Below, piece by piece: positions 15,719-25,413 of a stretch of 64,000 nucleotides of DNA. Under the pieces are notes generated by a model. It worked only from the letters and a program-made list of their open reading frames with translations, searched no databases and was not told the origin of the DNA. Position 1 is the first letter of the stretch. The number at the start of each line of letters is the position of its first letter. The position numbers and the translations under genes are program-made. The stretch lies in NCBI GenBank assembly GCA_949502025.1, contig CATBCG010000041.1, forward strand, positions 39,564 to 103,563. Reading direction: 5' to 3'. The stretch is from MGBC131033 sp910585655 (GTDB lineage Bacteria > Bacillota > Clostridia > Lachnospirales > Lachnospiraceae).

Positions 15719-16744
15719 ATGAAAAAGAACGAGGTTATCGGACATGAGCAGATCATTGGGCATATGACGATGGCAGTGAAGACCGGGAAGATTTCCCATG
15801 CTTATATTCTTCATGGGGAGAAGGGTATGGGCAAAATGTTTTTGGCAAAGCATTATGCAAAGTTGTTGCAGTGTGAAAGCCCGGTAGAAGAGGAAAAGGA
15901 AGGAATATGCTATTTGAGAGGCTGCGGCGTCTGTAAATCCTGTCTGCAGGCAGAGAGCGGCAACCATCCGGATATTCTCTATGTTACCCATGAAAAGGCG
16001 AGTATCGGGGTAGACGATATCCGTACCCAGTTAAATGCGGATATGGGGATTAAGCCTTATAGTAGTCAATATAAAATTTATATCATAGCGGACGCCGACC
16101 GTACGACCGAACAGGCGCAGAACGCTCTTCTAAAGACGATTGAGGAGCCGCCGTCCTATGGGATTGTTCTGCTGCTGGCAGGAAATGTCAACCGTTTGCT
16201 TTCTACGATCCGTTCGCGCTGTGTGGCTCTGCCTGTCAAAACGGTAGAGACAAATAAGATCCGGCAGTATCTAATGGAAGAGCTGCGGGTGCCGGATTAT
16301 CTGGCACAGATGGCAGCAGAGTTTTCCGGCGGCAATATCGGACGGGCGGAGCGTTATGCGTTGTCTGAGGATTTTATCCAGATGAAAGAGGATGTGCTGT
16401 ATTTCCTGCGTCATATGGATGAGATGGCGTTGTATGAGATGGTGGAAACCGTCAAAAAAATGGCGCAGTACAAAACACAGATCAAAGACTGTATCGACCT
16501 GATGGAGCTGTGGTTCCGGGATATGCTGGTCATAAAAGCGACCAACGATCCGAACCGTCTGTTATACCGGGAGGAATATCAGGTGATTTCTGCGCAGGCA
16601 GGGAAGCGGAGCTATGGGCTTGTAGAACATGCCTTAGAGTCGATGGATCGGGCAAAAGAGCGTCTGGATGCGAACGTCAACCTGGATACGGCTTTGGAGA
16701 TGATGTTAGACGATTTGTCTCAGTCAGAGAAGAACACCCGATAA
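15719..16744 (+). CDS. holB: DNA polymerase III delta-prime subunit
   Basis: A 341-aa clamp-loader subunit. The N-terminal P-loop region reads GEKGMGKM (residues 33-40), with Met replacing the usual Thr/Ser, in line with delta-prime subunits that do not hydrolyse ATP. A zinc module CYLRGCGVCKSC follows, then GNHPDILYV and NALLKTIEEPP, the typical sensor region, and SRC. It lies in the conserved order yaaR-holB-ricT. Start codon ATG with GGGGAGGGAAGCGTT upstream. Confidence 0.93.
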   Translation: MKKNEVIGHEQIIGHMTMAVKTGKISHAYILHGEKGMGKMFLAKHYAKLLQCESPVEEEKEGICYLRGCGVCKSCLQAESGNHPDILYVTHEKASIGVDDIRTQLNADMGIKPYSSQYKIYIIADADRTTEQAQNALLKTIEEPPSYGIVLLLAGNVNRLLSTIRSRCVALPVKTVETNKIRQYLMEELRVPDYLAQMAAEFSGGNIGRAERYALSEDFIQMKEDVLYFLRHMDEMALYEMVETVKKMAQYKTQIKDCIDLMELWFRDMLVIKATNDPNRLLYREEYQVISAQAGKRSYGLVEHALESMDRAKERLDANVNLDTALEMMLDDLSQSEKNTR

Positions 16745-16802
16745 TAGAATAGAAATTTTTTGCTAAAAAATCAAGAAATAGAAAATCAGGAAGGAAGAAT
16801 AG

Positions 16803-17714
16803 ATGACAACAGTAATCGGAGTAAGGTTCCGGCGTGCCGGTAAGGTATACTACTTTGATCCGGCGGGTATTGAAGTAAAGAAGGGCGAGCATGTAATTGT
16901 GGAGACTGCGCGCGGCGTCGAGTTCGGCACGGTAGTGTTAGGATGCCGGGAGGTAGAGGACGAAAAGGTGGTTCAGCCTTTAAAGCAGGTGATTCGGGTA
17001 GCGACGCCGGAGGACTACGAGATCAATGAAAAGAACCGGGAAAAGGAGAAAACCGCCTTTGGTATTTGCCTGGAAAAAATACAAAAGCACGGTCTGGAAA
17101 TGAAACTGATCGATGCAGAATATACGTTTGACAATAATAAAGTTCTGTTTTATTTTACCGCGGACGGACGTATTGACTTCCGGGAGCTGGTCAAGGATCT
17201 GGCGTCTGTATTTCGGACAAGGATTGAACTGCGGCAGATCGGCGTTCGGGACGAGACGAAAATCATCGGCGGAATCGGTATTTGCGGCAGACCGTTATGC
17301 TGCCATTCTTATCTGTCGGAATTTGCTCCGGTATCCATTAAAATGGCAAAGGAGCAGAACCTGTCGCTAAACCCTACGAAAATATCAGGTGTCTGTGGCA
17401 GACTGATGTGCTGTCTGAAAAATGAAGAGGAGGCTTATGAGGAGCTAAACTCCAAGCTGCCAAGCCTGGGAGACCGGGTAACGACGGTAGATGGGTTAAG
17501 CGGTGAAGTGCAAAGCGTCAGCGTTCTAAAGCAGACAGTAAAGGTAATCGTGGTTCTGGAAAACGACGAAAAGGAAGTGCGGGAATACAAAGTTGAAGAT
17601 TTGAGATTCCGTCCTAAGAAAAGGCGGGAGCGGGTAAATCTGGACGACGCCGAGCTAAGAGAGCTGGAAAATCTGGAAAAGCGTGAGGGAAAATCCCGTC
17701 TGGACGGAGAATAG
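16803..17714 (+). CDS. ricT: PSP1 domain protein RicT (YaaT)
   Basis: A 303-aa protein. The PSP1 core includes GICGRPLCCHSYL and GVCGRLMCCLKNEEE, the paired cysteine motifs that hold Fe-S clusters in the Bacillus RicA-RicF-RicT complex. That complex stimulates RNase Y-dependent mRNA maturation and affects sporulation phosphorelay genes. The C-terminal extension is highly charged. AGGAAGG precedes the ATG. It follows holB by 58 bases and directly precedes trmN6. Confidence 0.9.
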   Translation: MTTVIGVRFRRAGKVYYFDPAGIEVKKGEHVIVETARGVEFGTVVLGCREVEDEKVVQPLKQVIRVATPEDYEINEKNREKEKTAFGICLEKIQKHGLEMKLIDAEYTFDNNKVLFYFTADGRIDFRELVKDLASVFRTRIELRQIGVRDETKIIGGIGICGRPLCCHSYLSEFAPVSIKMAKEQNLSLNPTKISGVCGRLMCCLKNEEEAYEELNSKLPSLGDRVTTVDGLSGEVQSVSVLKQTVKVIVVLENDEKEVREYKVEDLRFRPKKRRERVNLDDAELRELENLEKREGKSRLDGE

Positions 17715-17718
17715 AGAT

Positions 17719-18477
17719 ATGGAGTCAAACGATAAAACAGCCAAATTCCGTTTACTGGAAGGTGAACGGCTCGACGATTTGCAGCGGAACCATCTAAGGC
17801 TGATTCAGAATCCCGAAAAATTTTGCTTTGGGATGGACGCGGTTTTGCTCTCCGGCTATGCCAGTGTAAAAAAGGGAGGGCGCTGCCTGGATTTGGGATG
17901 CGGAAACGGAATTATCCCTATTTTACTTTCGGCTAAGACAGAGGGAGCGGAATTTGTCGGTCTGGAAATCCAGGAGGAAAGCGCGGATATGGCTCGCCGC
18001 AGCGTAGAGGGCAATGACCTAGGCGGCAGAGTACGGATAGAAACAGGAGATATCAAGGAAGCCTCGCAGATATTCGGCATGGCTTCCTTTGACGTTGTTA
18101 CCAGTAATCCGCCCTATATGACCAGTGGGCATGGTTTGAAAAACGAAGATATGGCAAGGACGATTGCCAGACATGAGCTTTTGTGCAGCCTGGCAGATTT
18201 GGCGCGGGAAACGGCGCGGGTACTAAAGCCTGGCGGGAAATTTTATCTGGTACATCGTCCGTTCCGTCTGGCAGAGATTATCCGGGAACTGTCGGCGCAG
18301 GGGCTGGAGCCCAAACGGATGAGGCTTGTCTATCCTTATGTGGACAAGGAGCCGAACATGGTGCTGCTAGAGGCAGTGAAGGGCGGAAAGCCGCGGATGA
18401 CCGTAGAACGTCCGTTGATTGTCTACCAGGCGCCGGGGGTGTATACGGCGGAGATTTATAAGACGTATGGGTATTGA
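17719..18477 (+). CDS. trmN6: tRNA1(Val) (adenine(37)-N6)-methyltransferase
   Basis: A 252-aa SAM-dependent methyltransferase (YabB/TrmN6 type). The SAM motif LDLGCGNGIIPILL is followed by the catalytic NPPY motif in SNPPYM, which is diagnostic of N6-adenine or related amino methylation. The N terminus contains FGMDAVLLSGY, the YabB signature. ATG at 17719 is preferred over 17683, which lies inside ricT; GGAG overlaps the ricT end. The usual yabA gene between yaaT and yabB in Bacillus is absent. Confidence 0.88.
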   Translation: MESNDKTAKFRLLEGERLDDLQRNHLRLIQNPEKFCFGMDAVLLSGYASVKKGGRCLDLGCGNGIIPILLSAKTEGAEFVGLEIQEESADMARRSVEGNDLGGRVRIETGDIKEASQIFGMASFDVVTSNPPYMTSGHGLKNEDMARTIARHELLCSLADLARETARVLKPGGKFYLVHRPFRLAEIIRELSAQGLEPKRMRLVYPYVDKEPNMVLLEAVKGGKPRMTVERPLIVYQAPGVYTAEIYKTYGY

Positions 18478-18515
18478 GATAGGTAGGGCTAGAGAAGCTG
18501 GAAAGGAAGAGACAT

Positions 18516-19385
18516 ATGGCAGGAATGTTATATCTATGTGCAACGCCAATCGGGAATCTGGAGGACATTACCGTTCGGGTGCTGCGGGTGCTAAAGGAAG
18601 TCGATTTGATTGCTGCAGAGGATACCCGCAACAGTATAAAGCTACTCAATCATTTTGAAATCCATACGCCGATGACAAGCTACCATGAATTTAATAAATA
18701 TGACAAGGCAAAGGTTTTGGTGGAAAAAATGCTGACGGGAATGGATGTCGCTCTAATTACGGACGCCGGGACGCCGGGAATTTCCGATCCGGGGGAGGAG
18801 TTGGTACGACAAGCTTATGATGCCGGGCTTTCTGTGACTTCTCTGCCGGGAGCGGCGGCGTGCGTTACAGCGCTGACGCTTTCCGGGCTATCGACTCGCC
18901 GGTTTGCTTTTGAAGCGTTCCTGCCAACAGAGAAAAAGGAGCGGGCAGCGATTTTAGAGTCGCTGAAACGGGAGTCACGCACGATTGTTCTTTATGAAGC
19001 GCCGCATCGCCTGGTACGGACGCTGGAAGAACTGGCAGATGTGTTGGGAAACCGGGCAGTATCGGTCTGCAAGGAGCTGACCAAGCGGCATGAGACGGTT
19101 CGCCGTTTTCATTTGGAGGAGGCGGCAGCTTATTACCAGGAGCAGGAGCCGAAAGGTGAGTATGTCTTGGTGATAGAAGGAAAAAGCCTGGAGGAACAGC
19201 GGGAGGAGTGTCAGGCGGAAAAGCGAAAGCTTCCTTTGACAGAACAGATGGAACAGTATTTAGCACAGGGATTTAGTAAAAAAGAGGCGATGAAAGCAGT
19301 GGCAGCAGAACGGGGTATCTCCCGCCGTGACGTATATCAGATGCTGCTTGAACTGGAAAGTCAAGAGGATCTGGGAAAACAGTAG
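18516..19385 (+). CDS. rsmI: 16S rRNA (cytidine(1402)-2'-O)-methyltransferase
   Basis: A 289-aa tetrapyrrole-methylase-fold enzyme that 2'-O-methylates C1402 of 16S rRNA. Signatures are LYLCATPIGNLEDIT at the N terminus, EDTRNSIKLLNHF, ITDAGTPGISDPG, and the VLYEAPHRL block. The C-terminal helical extension ends in the typical KEAMKAVAAERGISRRDVYQ helix-turn-helix. GGAAAGGAAGAG precedes the ATG. It closes the holB operon. Confidence 0.94.
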   Translation: MAGMLYLCATPIGNLEDITVRVLRVLKEVDLIAAEDTRNSIKLLNHFEIHTPMTSYHEFNKYDKAKVLVEKMLTGMDVALITDAGTPGISDPGEELVRQAYDAGLSVTSLPGAAACVTALTLSGLSTRRFAFEAFLPTEKKERAAILESLKRESRTIVLYEAPHRLVRTLEELADVLGNRAVSVCKELTKRHETVRRFHLEEAAAYYQEQEPKGEYVLVIEGKSLEEQREECQAEKRKLPLTEQMEQYLAQGFSKKEAMKAVAAERGISRRDVYQMLLELESQEDLGKQ

Positions 19386-19485
19386 GAGATTCCCGGATAA
19401 AGAAAATAGATAACTAGCTGTCAGAAATGGCTGATATCGGAATAGAAGGGGGCTGCAGAAGCAGCAGCCCCGGTCCCCCACCAGG

Positions 19486-19743
19486 TTACTCGATCAATCC
19501 GGCTAATTTCGCCAGTTCGATAATCGACTTCTTGGACACTTTTTTATCGCAGTAGTCATACAGATCTTCTTTTTCGCCGGTGAAAATATCACTTGGCTCA
19601 TATTTCTGCAAGATGATTCTGTTCTCTTCTACATAGATTTCCAATGGGTCCCGTTCGGTTGCATCCATTGTCCTTCTAAGCTCAATCGGAAGTGTGATAC
19701 GCCCAAGCTCATCTAATCTCCTGACAATACCAGTGCTTTTCAT
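19486..19743 (-). CDS. AbrB/SpoVT family DNA-binding regulator
   Basis: An 85-aa transcription factor. The N-terminal swapped-hairpin AbrB domain reads MKSTGIVRRLDELGRITLPIELRRTM, matching the AbrB/SpoVT/Abh pattern. It would act as a dimer or tetramer on transition-state or sporulation genes. A GAAAGG lies 9 bases before the ATG at 19743 but directly abuts the ATG at 19752, so the later start is chosen; this also gives the canonical N terminus. It converges on rsmI, as abrB adjoins yabC in Bacillus. Confidence 0.9.
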   Translation of the reverse strand: MKSTGIVRRLDELGRITLPIELRRTMDATERDPLEIYVEENRIILQKYEPSDIFTGEKEDLYDYCDKKVSKKSIIELAKLAGLIE

Positions 19744-20006
19744 AGTAGCCATCCATCCTTTCTATAATTTTACTTTATCTATTGTAACATGTCGAAAATG
19801 TAATGTAAAGATAGAATTTTAGGAAAATTTGTATTTTATTCGACGAATATTGCCATTTTATAAGGGAATTCAAGGCTTTCGGTATTCTGTAGCCGAAAAC
19901 AGATCTAGGATGGACTGGTATAATCTTTTCTGGAACGCATATAGTGAATCAAAGACCAGATGTCTGAGAACAGAAAAAGGGCGGCAGAGGAAGGGGAGAA
20001 GGTCGG

Positions 20007-20648
20007 ATGATTCATATTTTGTGGGCTGGTATGATTCTTTTGGGAGTGATCATAGGGATCTGCAGCGGACAGGGTGCGGCAGTAGGCGAGGCGGCGATCA
20101 GCTCTTCGAGAGAGGCAGTCACACTCTGTATTACAATGCTGGGTGTGATGGCGCTTTGGACCGGCATTATGCAGATCGCCAGGGATTCCGGTCTGATAGC
20201 CGGAATGAGCAAGGGAATGCGTCCGGTGATGAAGGTGCTGTTTCCGGATTTGCCGAGGGAACATCCGGCGACCGAATACATTATTTCCAATATGATCGCC
20301 AACATTTTGGGACTTGGCTGGGCAGCGACTCCGTTAGGCTTGTCTGCTATGCGTGAGCTGGCAAAATGGGAGGAAGAGAAAGCCGGAAACAGCGTCAGAG
20401 GTCAAAATAGGATGAAAACAAGCGGACGAGCAAGCATTGATATGTGTACGTTTTTGATTATCAATATTTCTTCTTTGCAGTTGATTCCGGTCAACATCAT
20501 TGCCTACCGTACGCAATATGGGGCTGTCCGTCCGACGGATATCGTAGGGGCGGCAATGCTGGCTACCTTTTGTTCCACATTAGCCGGGGTGTTGTTTTCA
20601 ATCGTGGCTAGAAAGATAGCAGCCAGAAAGAGAGTGGACGGACGATGA
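20007..20648 (+). CDS. spmA: spore maturation protein A
   Basis: A 213-aa integral membrane protein with a nucleoside-recognition (Gate) domain. Visible features are REAVTLCITMLGVMALWTG, the conserved PDLPREHPATEYIISNMIANILGLGWAATPLG, and later membrane segments. SpmA and SpmB act in spore-core dehydration. The gene overlaps spmB by 4 bases, so the two are translationally coupled. The 250 bases upstream contain no convincing gene. Confidence 0.93.
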   Translation: MIHILWAGMILLGVIIGICSGQGAAVGEAAISSSREAVTLCITMLGVMALWTGIMQIARDSGLIAGMSKGMRPVMKVLFPDLPREHPATEYIISNMIANILGLGWAATPLGLSAMRELAKWEEEKAGNSVRGQNRMKTSGRASIDMCTFLIINISSLQLIPVNIIAYRTQYGAVRPTDIVGAAMLATFCSTLAGVLFSIVARKIAARKRVDGR

Positions 20649-21166
20649 ATTTTCTTTTATATCTTTCTGATTATATGATTCCGATTGTGATTTTTTATAT
20701 TATAGGGTTTGGTCTGCTGATGAAAACAAATGTCTTTGCTTCGTTTTTAAAGGGAGTAAAGGATGGTTTTCAGGTAGTGTTTGATATTGCGCCGACCTTG
20801 ATTGCTCTGATGGTAAGCGTAGGTATGTTAAGGGCTTCCGGGGGGTTAGATTATCTGGCGGCGTTTCTTTCTCCTCTGACCTCCTGGCTTCACTTTCCAA
20901 GCCAGCTTGTACCACTGACTTTGATGAAAATGGTGTCCTCCTCTGCCGCAACCGGGCTCTTATTGGATATTTTTAAAGAATTTGGTACGGATTCTTATAT
21001 TGGACGGGTTGCGTCGATTATGATGAGCAGTACAGAGACCATTTTTTATACGATGTCGGTTTATTTTACAGCAGCGAAAGTACAAAAAACCCGCTATACT
21101 CTGGCAGGCGCTTTGGTAGCAACCCTGGCGGGGATTGTGGCAAGCGTGGTGTTAGCCGGCAGGTGA
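20645..21166 (+). CDS. spmB: spore maturation protein B
   Basis: A 173-aa membrane protein of the SpmB family. Typical blocks are IPIVIFYIIGFGLLMKTNVFASFLKGVKDG, LRASGGLDYL, and TLMKMVSSSAATGLLLDIFKEFG near the middle, with TETIFYTMSVYF. It begins at ATG 20645 overlapping the spmA stop. The overlap implies one mRNA and equimolar production. Confidence 0.93.
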   Translation: MNFLLYLSDYMIPIVIFYIIGFGLLMKTNVFASFLKGVKDGFQVVFDIAPTLIALMVSVGMLRASGGLDYLAAFLSPLTSWLHFPSQLVPLTLMKMVSSSAATGLLLDIFKEFGTDSYIGRVASIMMSSTETIFYTMSVYFTAAKVQKTRYTLAGALVATLAGIVASVVLAGR

Positions 21167-21263
21167 GGGAGAAAGGTCTTGTCGTTGTAGGCGGAATCGG
21201 GTATAATAGGGAAAATAAGGATAGTCAAGAGGCTTTGACATTTTAAGAACCGAGGAAATAAGA

Positions 21264-22531
21264 ATGATAAAATGTTTTTGAAATAAAATTTTAAAAGTTT
21301 TGAAAAAGCGGAATGGAATATAGAAGCATTAACAACGTTAATTGGAACGAATGCTTCTGGGAAAAGCAATGCCATAAAGGGGATCCGGATTCTTTCGGAG
21401 CTTGTAGCAGGGTTTGAGCTTGTTACTGTTTTAGATGGGACAAAAAGCATGAATGGAGCTGTCCGGGGTGGCAGTAAGGGCTGTCCAAGGTTTAAAACAA
21501 ATACCTTTAAACTGGGTTGTCTGGTGGCATATAGCCAGGAACAGGATTTGCTGTATGAAATAAAAATCAATGTGGGAAATCGTATTTATATAGAAGAGGA
21601 AGCTTTGTATAAAGTACCCGTGGACAAGCTTTCACCGCGCTCTGATAAAATTTTTAAGACAAAGCCTTCTAAAACAGAAGGAGCGGATATTAAAGTAGAA
21701 TACAAAAATGGAAAACGAGGGACAAATCCAGATGTTTTATGTATTCGGACAGCCGCTATTTTGCCGCAGATATTAACGAGGATGCCGCATGATACAGAGG
21801 AAGAGAGACAAACACTTTTTTGTATTCAAACAGTAAGGGATTCACTGAAAAATATTTTGGTATTAAATTCGATTCCGCAGAATATGAGAGGATATGCTAG
21901 GATATCGGATTGTGAGCTGCGGGTAGATTGTGAAAATATTTCTTCTGTTATGAGGGAGATGTGTCGGGAAAGAGATAAAAAACAGGAATTATTGGATATT
22001 ATCGGAGAATTACCGGAAAATGAAGTTTTGGATATTGAATTTATTGAAACTCAGGTAGATGATGTTATATTTGCTTTAAAGGAGAAATATATCAATTCGA
22101 CGGAAGTGGTAGATGCAAGAAAGCTTTCGGACGGAACTCTTCGGTGTATGGCAGTTATTGTGGCTGCGTTGGTAAGCGTGCCAGGCAGTATGCTAATTAT
22201 GGAAGAGGTAGATAATGGGATACATCCGACAAGAGTAGAAAAATTGATGGATAGTTTGCTGAAAATCGGGAAAAAACGAGGGATTGATATTATTGTCACA
22301 ACTCATAATGCTATGCTGATGAACCAGTACAAAAAAGAACAGTTGGTAGGGGTGTCCATCGTTTATCGTGAAAACGAGAAAGGGACAAGTAAAATTGTTT
22401 CGTTTGTAGATATAGATACCTTTCCAGCGCTGCTAGCAACAGGGGGATTGGGGAATGCGATGACAGATAATCGGTTGCTTTCTACCATCAAAGAAAAAAA
22501 GGAAAAAGACTATACATGGCTAGGGGTATAA
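21264..22531 (+). pseudogene. AAA15/21-type ATPase with disrupted N terminus
   Basis: The intact 360-residue frame starts at 21449, but sequence coding for the N terminus lies upstream: NFKSFEKAEWN and the Walker A GTNASGKS are readable from 21287 in the same frame. The only well-placed start (GAGG then ATG 21264) runs into TGA after five codons, and ATG 21272, in the correct frame, meets TAA after four. Both stops lie in runs of T and A, so a frameshift or nonsense mutation is likely. The C terminus keeps LSDGTLR, the Walker B LIMEEVDNGIHP and TTHN. OLD/RecF-like ATPases of this kind often pair with effectors; the PIN remnant follows. Confidence 0.7.
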
Positions 22532-22533
22532 AG

Positions 22534-22844
22534 ATGAATGTTAGATTTATAGATACTTCCATTATGCTGAATTTTTTGGAGGTTCCAGGGCGCTGTGCAG
22601 AAAAAGAGCGTGTGAAAGAGGAATGGAGGTTTATTTTGGAAAAAAAGGAAACTTTAATTATGCCGATTGCCACAATTATTGAGACCGGGAATCATATTGC
22701 TCATATAGCAGATGGGACAGCTATACATATTATTTTCGGGATCAGACATCCTTTTCACTGGAGGAGGATTATAGTAGGGATCGAATACTTTTAAAAGACG
22801 CCATACAAAAATTCGGGCTGGTAGTAAGAGCCAGAAGGCTGTAA
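22534..22844 (+). pseudogene. PIN-domain-like effector remnant
   Basis: The N terminus MNVRFIDTSIMLNFLEVPG and the block PIATIIETGNHIAHIADG resemble small PIN-type proteins found beside AAA15/21 ATPases. Only about 65 residues match. The first frame continues with unrelated residues to a stop at 22794. In another frame, TSFSLEEDYSRDRILLKDA is readable and ends at 22844. An internal deletion plus frameshift is the simplest explanation. It begins 2 bases after the ATPase stop. With that ATPase it looks like a decaying two-gene defence or toxin-type unit. Confidence 0.5.
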
Positions 22845-22907
22845 TCATGAAAAAATGAGCTGAAAAAACAGGAGAGAAAAGGCAGGAGAGGGAAAGCGGG
22901 TGAACCA

Positions 22908-23936
22908 ATGCAAATAGAAGAGATAAAAAAGAAGCTTCAGACAAAGGAATATGATTTTTTAAGGGAGCATAAAAGCCTGGGGAATGCGCTGATGCTGCTG
23001 ACATTGGGCGGAAGTCATGCCTATGGGATGGATAAGGAGGGATCGGATTTAGACATCCGGGGAATTGCTTTTAATTCAAAGGAAGAGATTCTGCTGGGAG
23101 AAGATTTTGAGCAGGTAGTGGATGTGGAAACGGATACGGTACTTTATTCGTTTCACAAAATGCTGCTGCTTTTGACTGCAAACAATCCCAATACGATTGA
23201 AATTTTGGGCTGTAAGCCGGAGCATTACCTTTATCTGTCTGATTTGGGAAGGGAATTAAAGGAGCAGCGGCATATGTTTCTTTCCAAAATCTGTATCCAT
23301 ACATTCGGCGGCTATGCAGAGAGTCAGCTTCGGCGGATGGAAAACAAGGCTGCCAGACTGGTCGGGCAAGAGCAGAGGGAAGCTTATATTTTAAAGAGCA
23401 TCCAAAACGCCAAGTATGATTTTAAGACAAGATATTATCCGCATGAGGATCAGGATATTACTTTATACATTGATAAAGCAGTACAAAAGGGATATGAGAG
23501 TGAGATTTTTATGGATGTGCGGCTGGAGCATTATCCGCTGCGGGATTGGGTTGGGATGTGGAATGAGATGAAAGCCATTATCAGCAGTTACAACAAAGTC
23601 GGTAAGCGAAATGAAAAAGCCATCAGTCATGATAAGTTGGGCAAGCATATGGCGCATTTGATCCGTTTGTATTTGATGTGCCTGGATATTTTGGAAAAAG
23701 AGGAGATCATTACTTACCGGGAAAAGGAGCATGATCTGCTGATGGATATTCGGAACGGAAACTATTTGGATGAGAACCGTCAGCCGTCCGACGCGTTTTA
23801 CGATTTGTTAAACGAATACGAAAAGCGTTTAGAATATGCCAAGAAACATACTTCGCTCCCGGAGCTTCCGAACAGGAAAAAAATCCGGGAGTTTCAGCTT
23901 TATGTCAATGAGCAGATTGTAAAGGGTCTGTTTTAA
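22908..23936 (+). CDS. YcgL-type predicted nucleotidyltransferase
   Basis: A 342-aa protein of the DNA polymerase beta-like nucleotidyltransferase superfamily. The active-site motif is GGSHAYG followed by GSDLDIRGI, giving the GS-x-x-D-x-D metal site. The C-terminal two thirds are helical and contain GGYAESQLRRM and KHMAHLIRLYLMCLDILEKEE. The physiological substrate is unknown. AGGGAAAGCGGG precedes the start. The last 32 bases overlap the end of the convergent MATE gene. Confidence 0.85.
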   Translation: MQIEEIKKKLQTKEYDFLREHKSLGNALMLLTLGGSHAYGMDKEGSDLDIRGIAFNSKEEILLGEDFEQVVDVETDTVLYSFHKMLLLLTANNPNTIEILGCKPEHYLYLSDLGRELKEQRHMFLSKICIHTFGGYAESQLRRMENKAARLVGQEQREAYILKSIQNAKYDFKTRYYPHEDQDITLYIDKAVQKGYESEIFMDVRLEHYPLRDWVGMWNEMKAIISSYNKVGKRNEKAISHDKLGKHMAHLIRLYLMCLDILEKEEIITYREKEHDLLMDIRNGNYLDENRQPSDAFYDLLNEYEKRLEYAKKHTSLPELPNRKKIREFQLYVNEQIVKGLF

Positions 23937-25275
23937 CCTGGTGCTTTTTCAGCCAAAGAAAGACGCCGACACAGATCAGCACGGAGAGAAGCGAGCCGGT
24001 AGTCGATGCCAATCCCATAGGAAACAGGGTGTCGGCAAAATGGGTCGAGGTCAGGTAGGCGAGTGGAATACGGGCGCAGACGATGGAAATGGAATTATGA
24101 AAAAACGGAATCATTGAGAGACCATAGGCGCAGAAATAACCACTGAAACAAAAATGGATTCCGGCGAAAATGCAGTCCCATACATAGCCGCGCATATATT
24201 GCCCGCCCAGACGGACGACCTCGTTGCTGCCTGCTTTTGCCTGGTCTACAAACAGGCTGACAAATGGTTCTGCTGCTATTTGCATGACCAATACGGCTAA
24301 AAATCCCCAGGAGGCGGCAATCAGGATCGCATAGCGCAGCGTCCGGCGGGCGCGGTCATGCCGTCTGGCGCCGATGTTTTGCGCGGCAAGTGCCGATACG
24401 GTGGAAAGCATGGTAGAAGGAACTAAAAAGATAAAGCCAATTAACTTTTCTACAATTCCAACCGCAGCCGCGTCGTTGAGCCCGCGTTTGTTGGCAATGA
24501 TAGTAATGACAATAAAGGAAATCTGAATAAAACCGTCCTGCAGGGAGATCGGAACACCGATTTTTAAAAGACCAGACATTGTTTGCCGATGTGGTTTCAG
24601 ATCCTTTGTCGAAAGCTTTATACCCATACGCTGCCTGCGGATAACGAACAGAGCCAGAAGAACGCTGATGGTCTGGGAGAGCGTCGTACCTAGCGCTGCT
24701 CCCGCCGCTCCGAGACCCAGGGAACCGATAAAAAGGTAATCAAGGGCGATATTGACAACACAGGAAACAGCGATAAAATACATAGGGCTTTTAGAATCTC
24801 CCATTCCCCGGAAAATCGAGCTGATGATGTTATAGGCAGTAATAAAAGGAATCCCAATAAAACAAATTGTAAGATAGGAAACCGTGCCGGAAACTGCTTC
24901 GGCAGGAGTAGACATCACCGCAGTAATAGCATTTACCGCCAGCAGCAGACCTCCCATCAAAAAGACGGAGAGGAGCATAAAAAGGGTGATGGTATTGCCG
25001 ATGGTCTGCGCCGCCTGATCCGGCTTGCGGGAACCGACTGCCCGACCGATCATCACCGTAGAACCCATCGCCAGCCCGACGATCATGACCGTCAGCATGT
25101 GCATGACCTGGCTGCCGATTGAAACAGCAGTCGTACTATCTACTCCATTGAACTGCCCGATGATAAACAAATCTGCCATTCCATAAAGGGTTTGCAAAAA
25201 GTAGGACAGCAGATAAGGCAGCGAGAATTGCAGAACAGTTTTAAAAACACTGCCGGTTGTCAGATTTTTTTCCAT
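23905..25275 (-). CDS. MATE family efflux transporter
   Basis: A 456-aa membrane protein with about 12 transmembrane segments in two halves. The MATE features are FSLPYLLSYFLQTLYGMADLFIIGQF at the N terminus, MIGRAVGSRKPDQA, and IFRGMGDSKSPMYF. The mirrored second half begins LLKIGVPISLQDGF and includes AAQNIGARRHDRARRTL. It would export cationic drugs or metabolites by sodium or proton antiport. GGAGG lies 13 bases before the ATG. No regulator adjoins it. Confidence 0.93.
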   Translation of the reverse strand: MEKNLTTGSVFKTVLQFSLPYLLSYFLQTLYGMADLFIIGQFNGVDSTTAVSIGSQVMHMLTVMIVGLAMGSTVMIGRAVGSRKPDQAAQTIGNTITLFMLLSVFLMGGLLLAVNAITAVMSTPAEAVSGTVSYLTICFIGIPFITAYNIISSIFRGMGDSKSPMYFIAVSCVVNIALDYLFIGSLGLGAAGAALGTTLSQTISVLLALFVIRRQRMGIKLSTKDLKPHRQTMSGLLKIGVPISLQDGFIQISFIVITIIANKRGLNDAAAVGIVEKLIGFIFLVPSTMLSTVSALAAQNIGARRHDRARRTLRYAILIAASWGFLAVLVMQIAAEPFVSLFVDQAKAGSNEVVRLGGQYMRGYVWDCIFAGIHFCFSGYFCAYGLSMIPFFHNSISIVCARIPLAYLTSTHFADTLFPMGLASTTGSLLSVLICVGVFLWLKKHQVKTDPLQSAH

Positions 25276-25413
25276 AAAAGAGAATACCTCCTGTTTTGTC
25301 TTGTTGTTTTTGCATATTGTATCATATACCCTATTACTGTTGTAGAGTCAAGAAAAAAGAATGCAAAAAAGGAACTGCATTCTTTTTCTCATAAATTATC
25401 CTCTGTTCATTGT

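Noticed and set aside
19448..19471. GGGGGCTGC...GCAGCCCC hairpin between rsmI and the AbrB gene as a terminator
   Set aside because: There is no T-run on either strand after the stem; it may still be a structural element between convergent genes.
19829..20356. 175-codon plus-strand frame over the start of spmA
   Set aside because: It overlaps spmA in another frame, has a Ser/Arg-rich product and no ribosome site.
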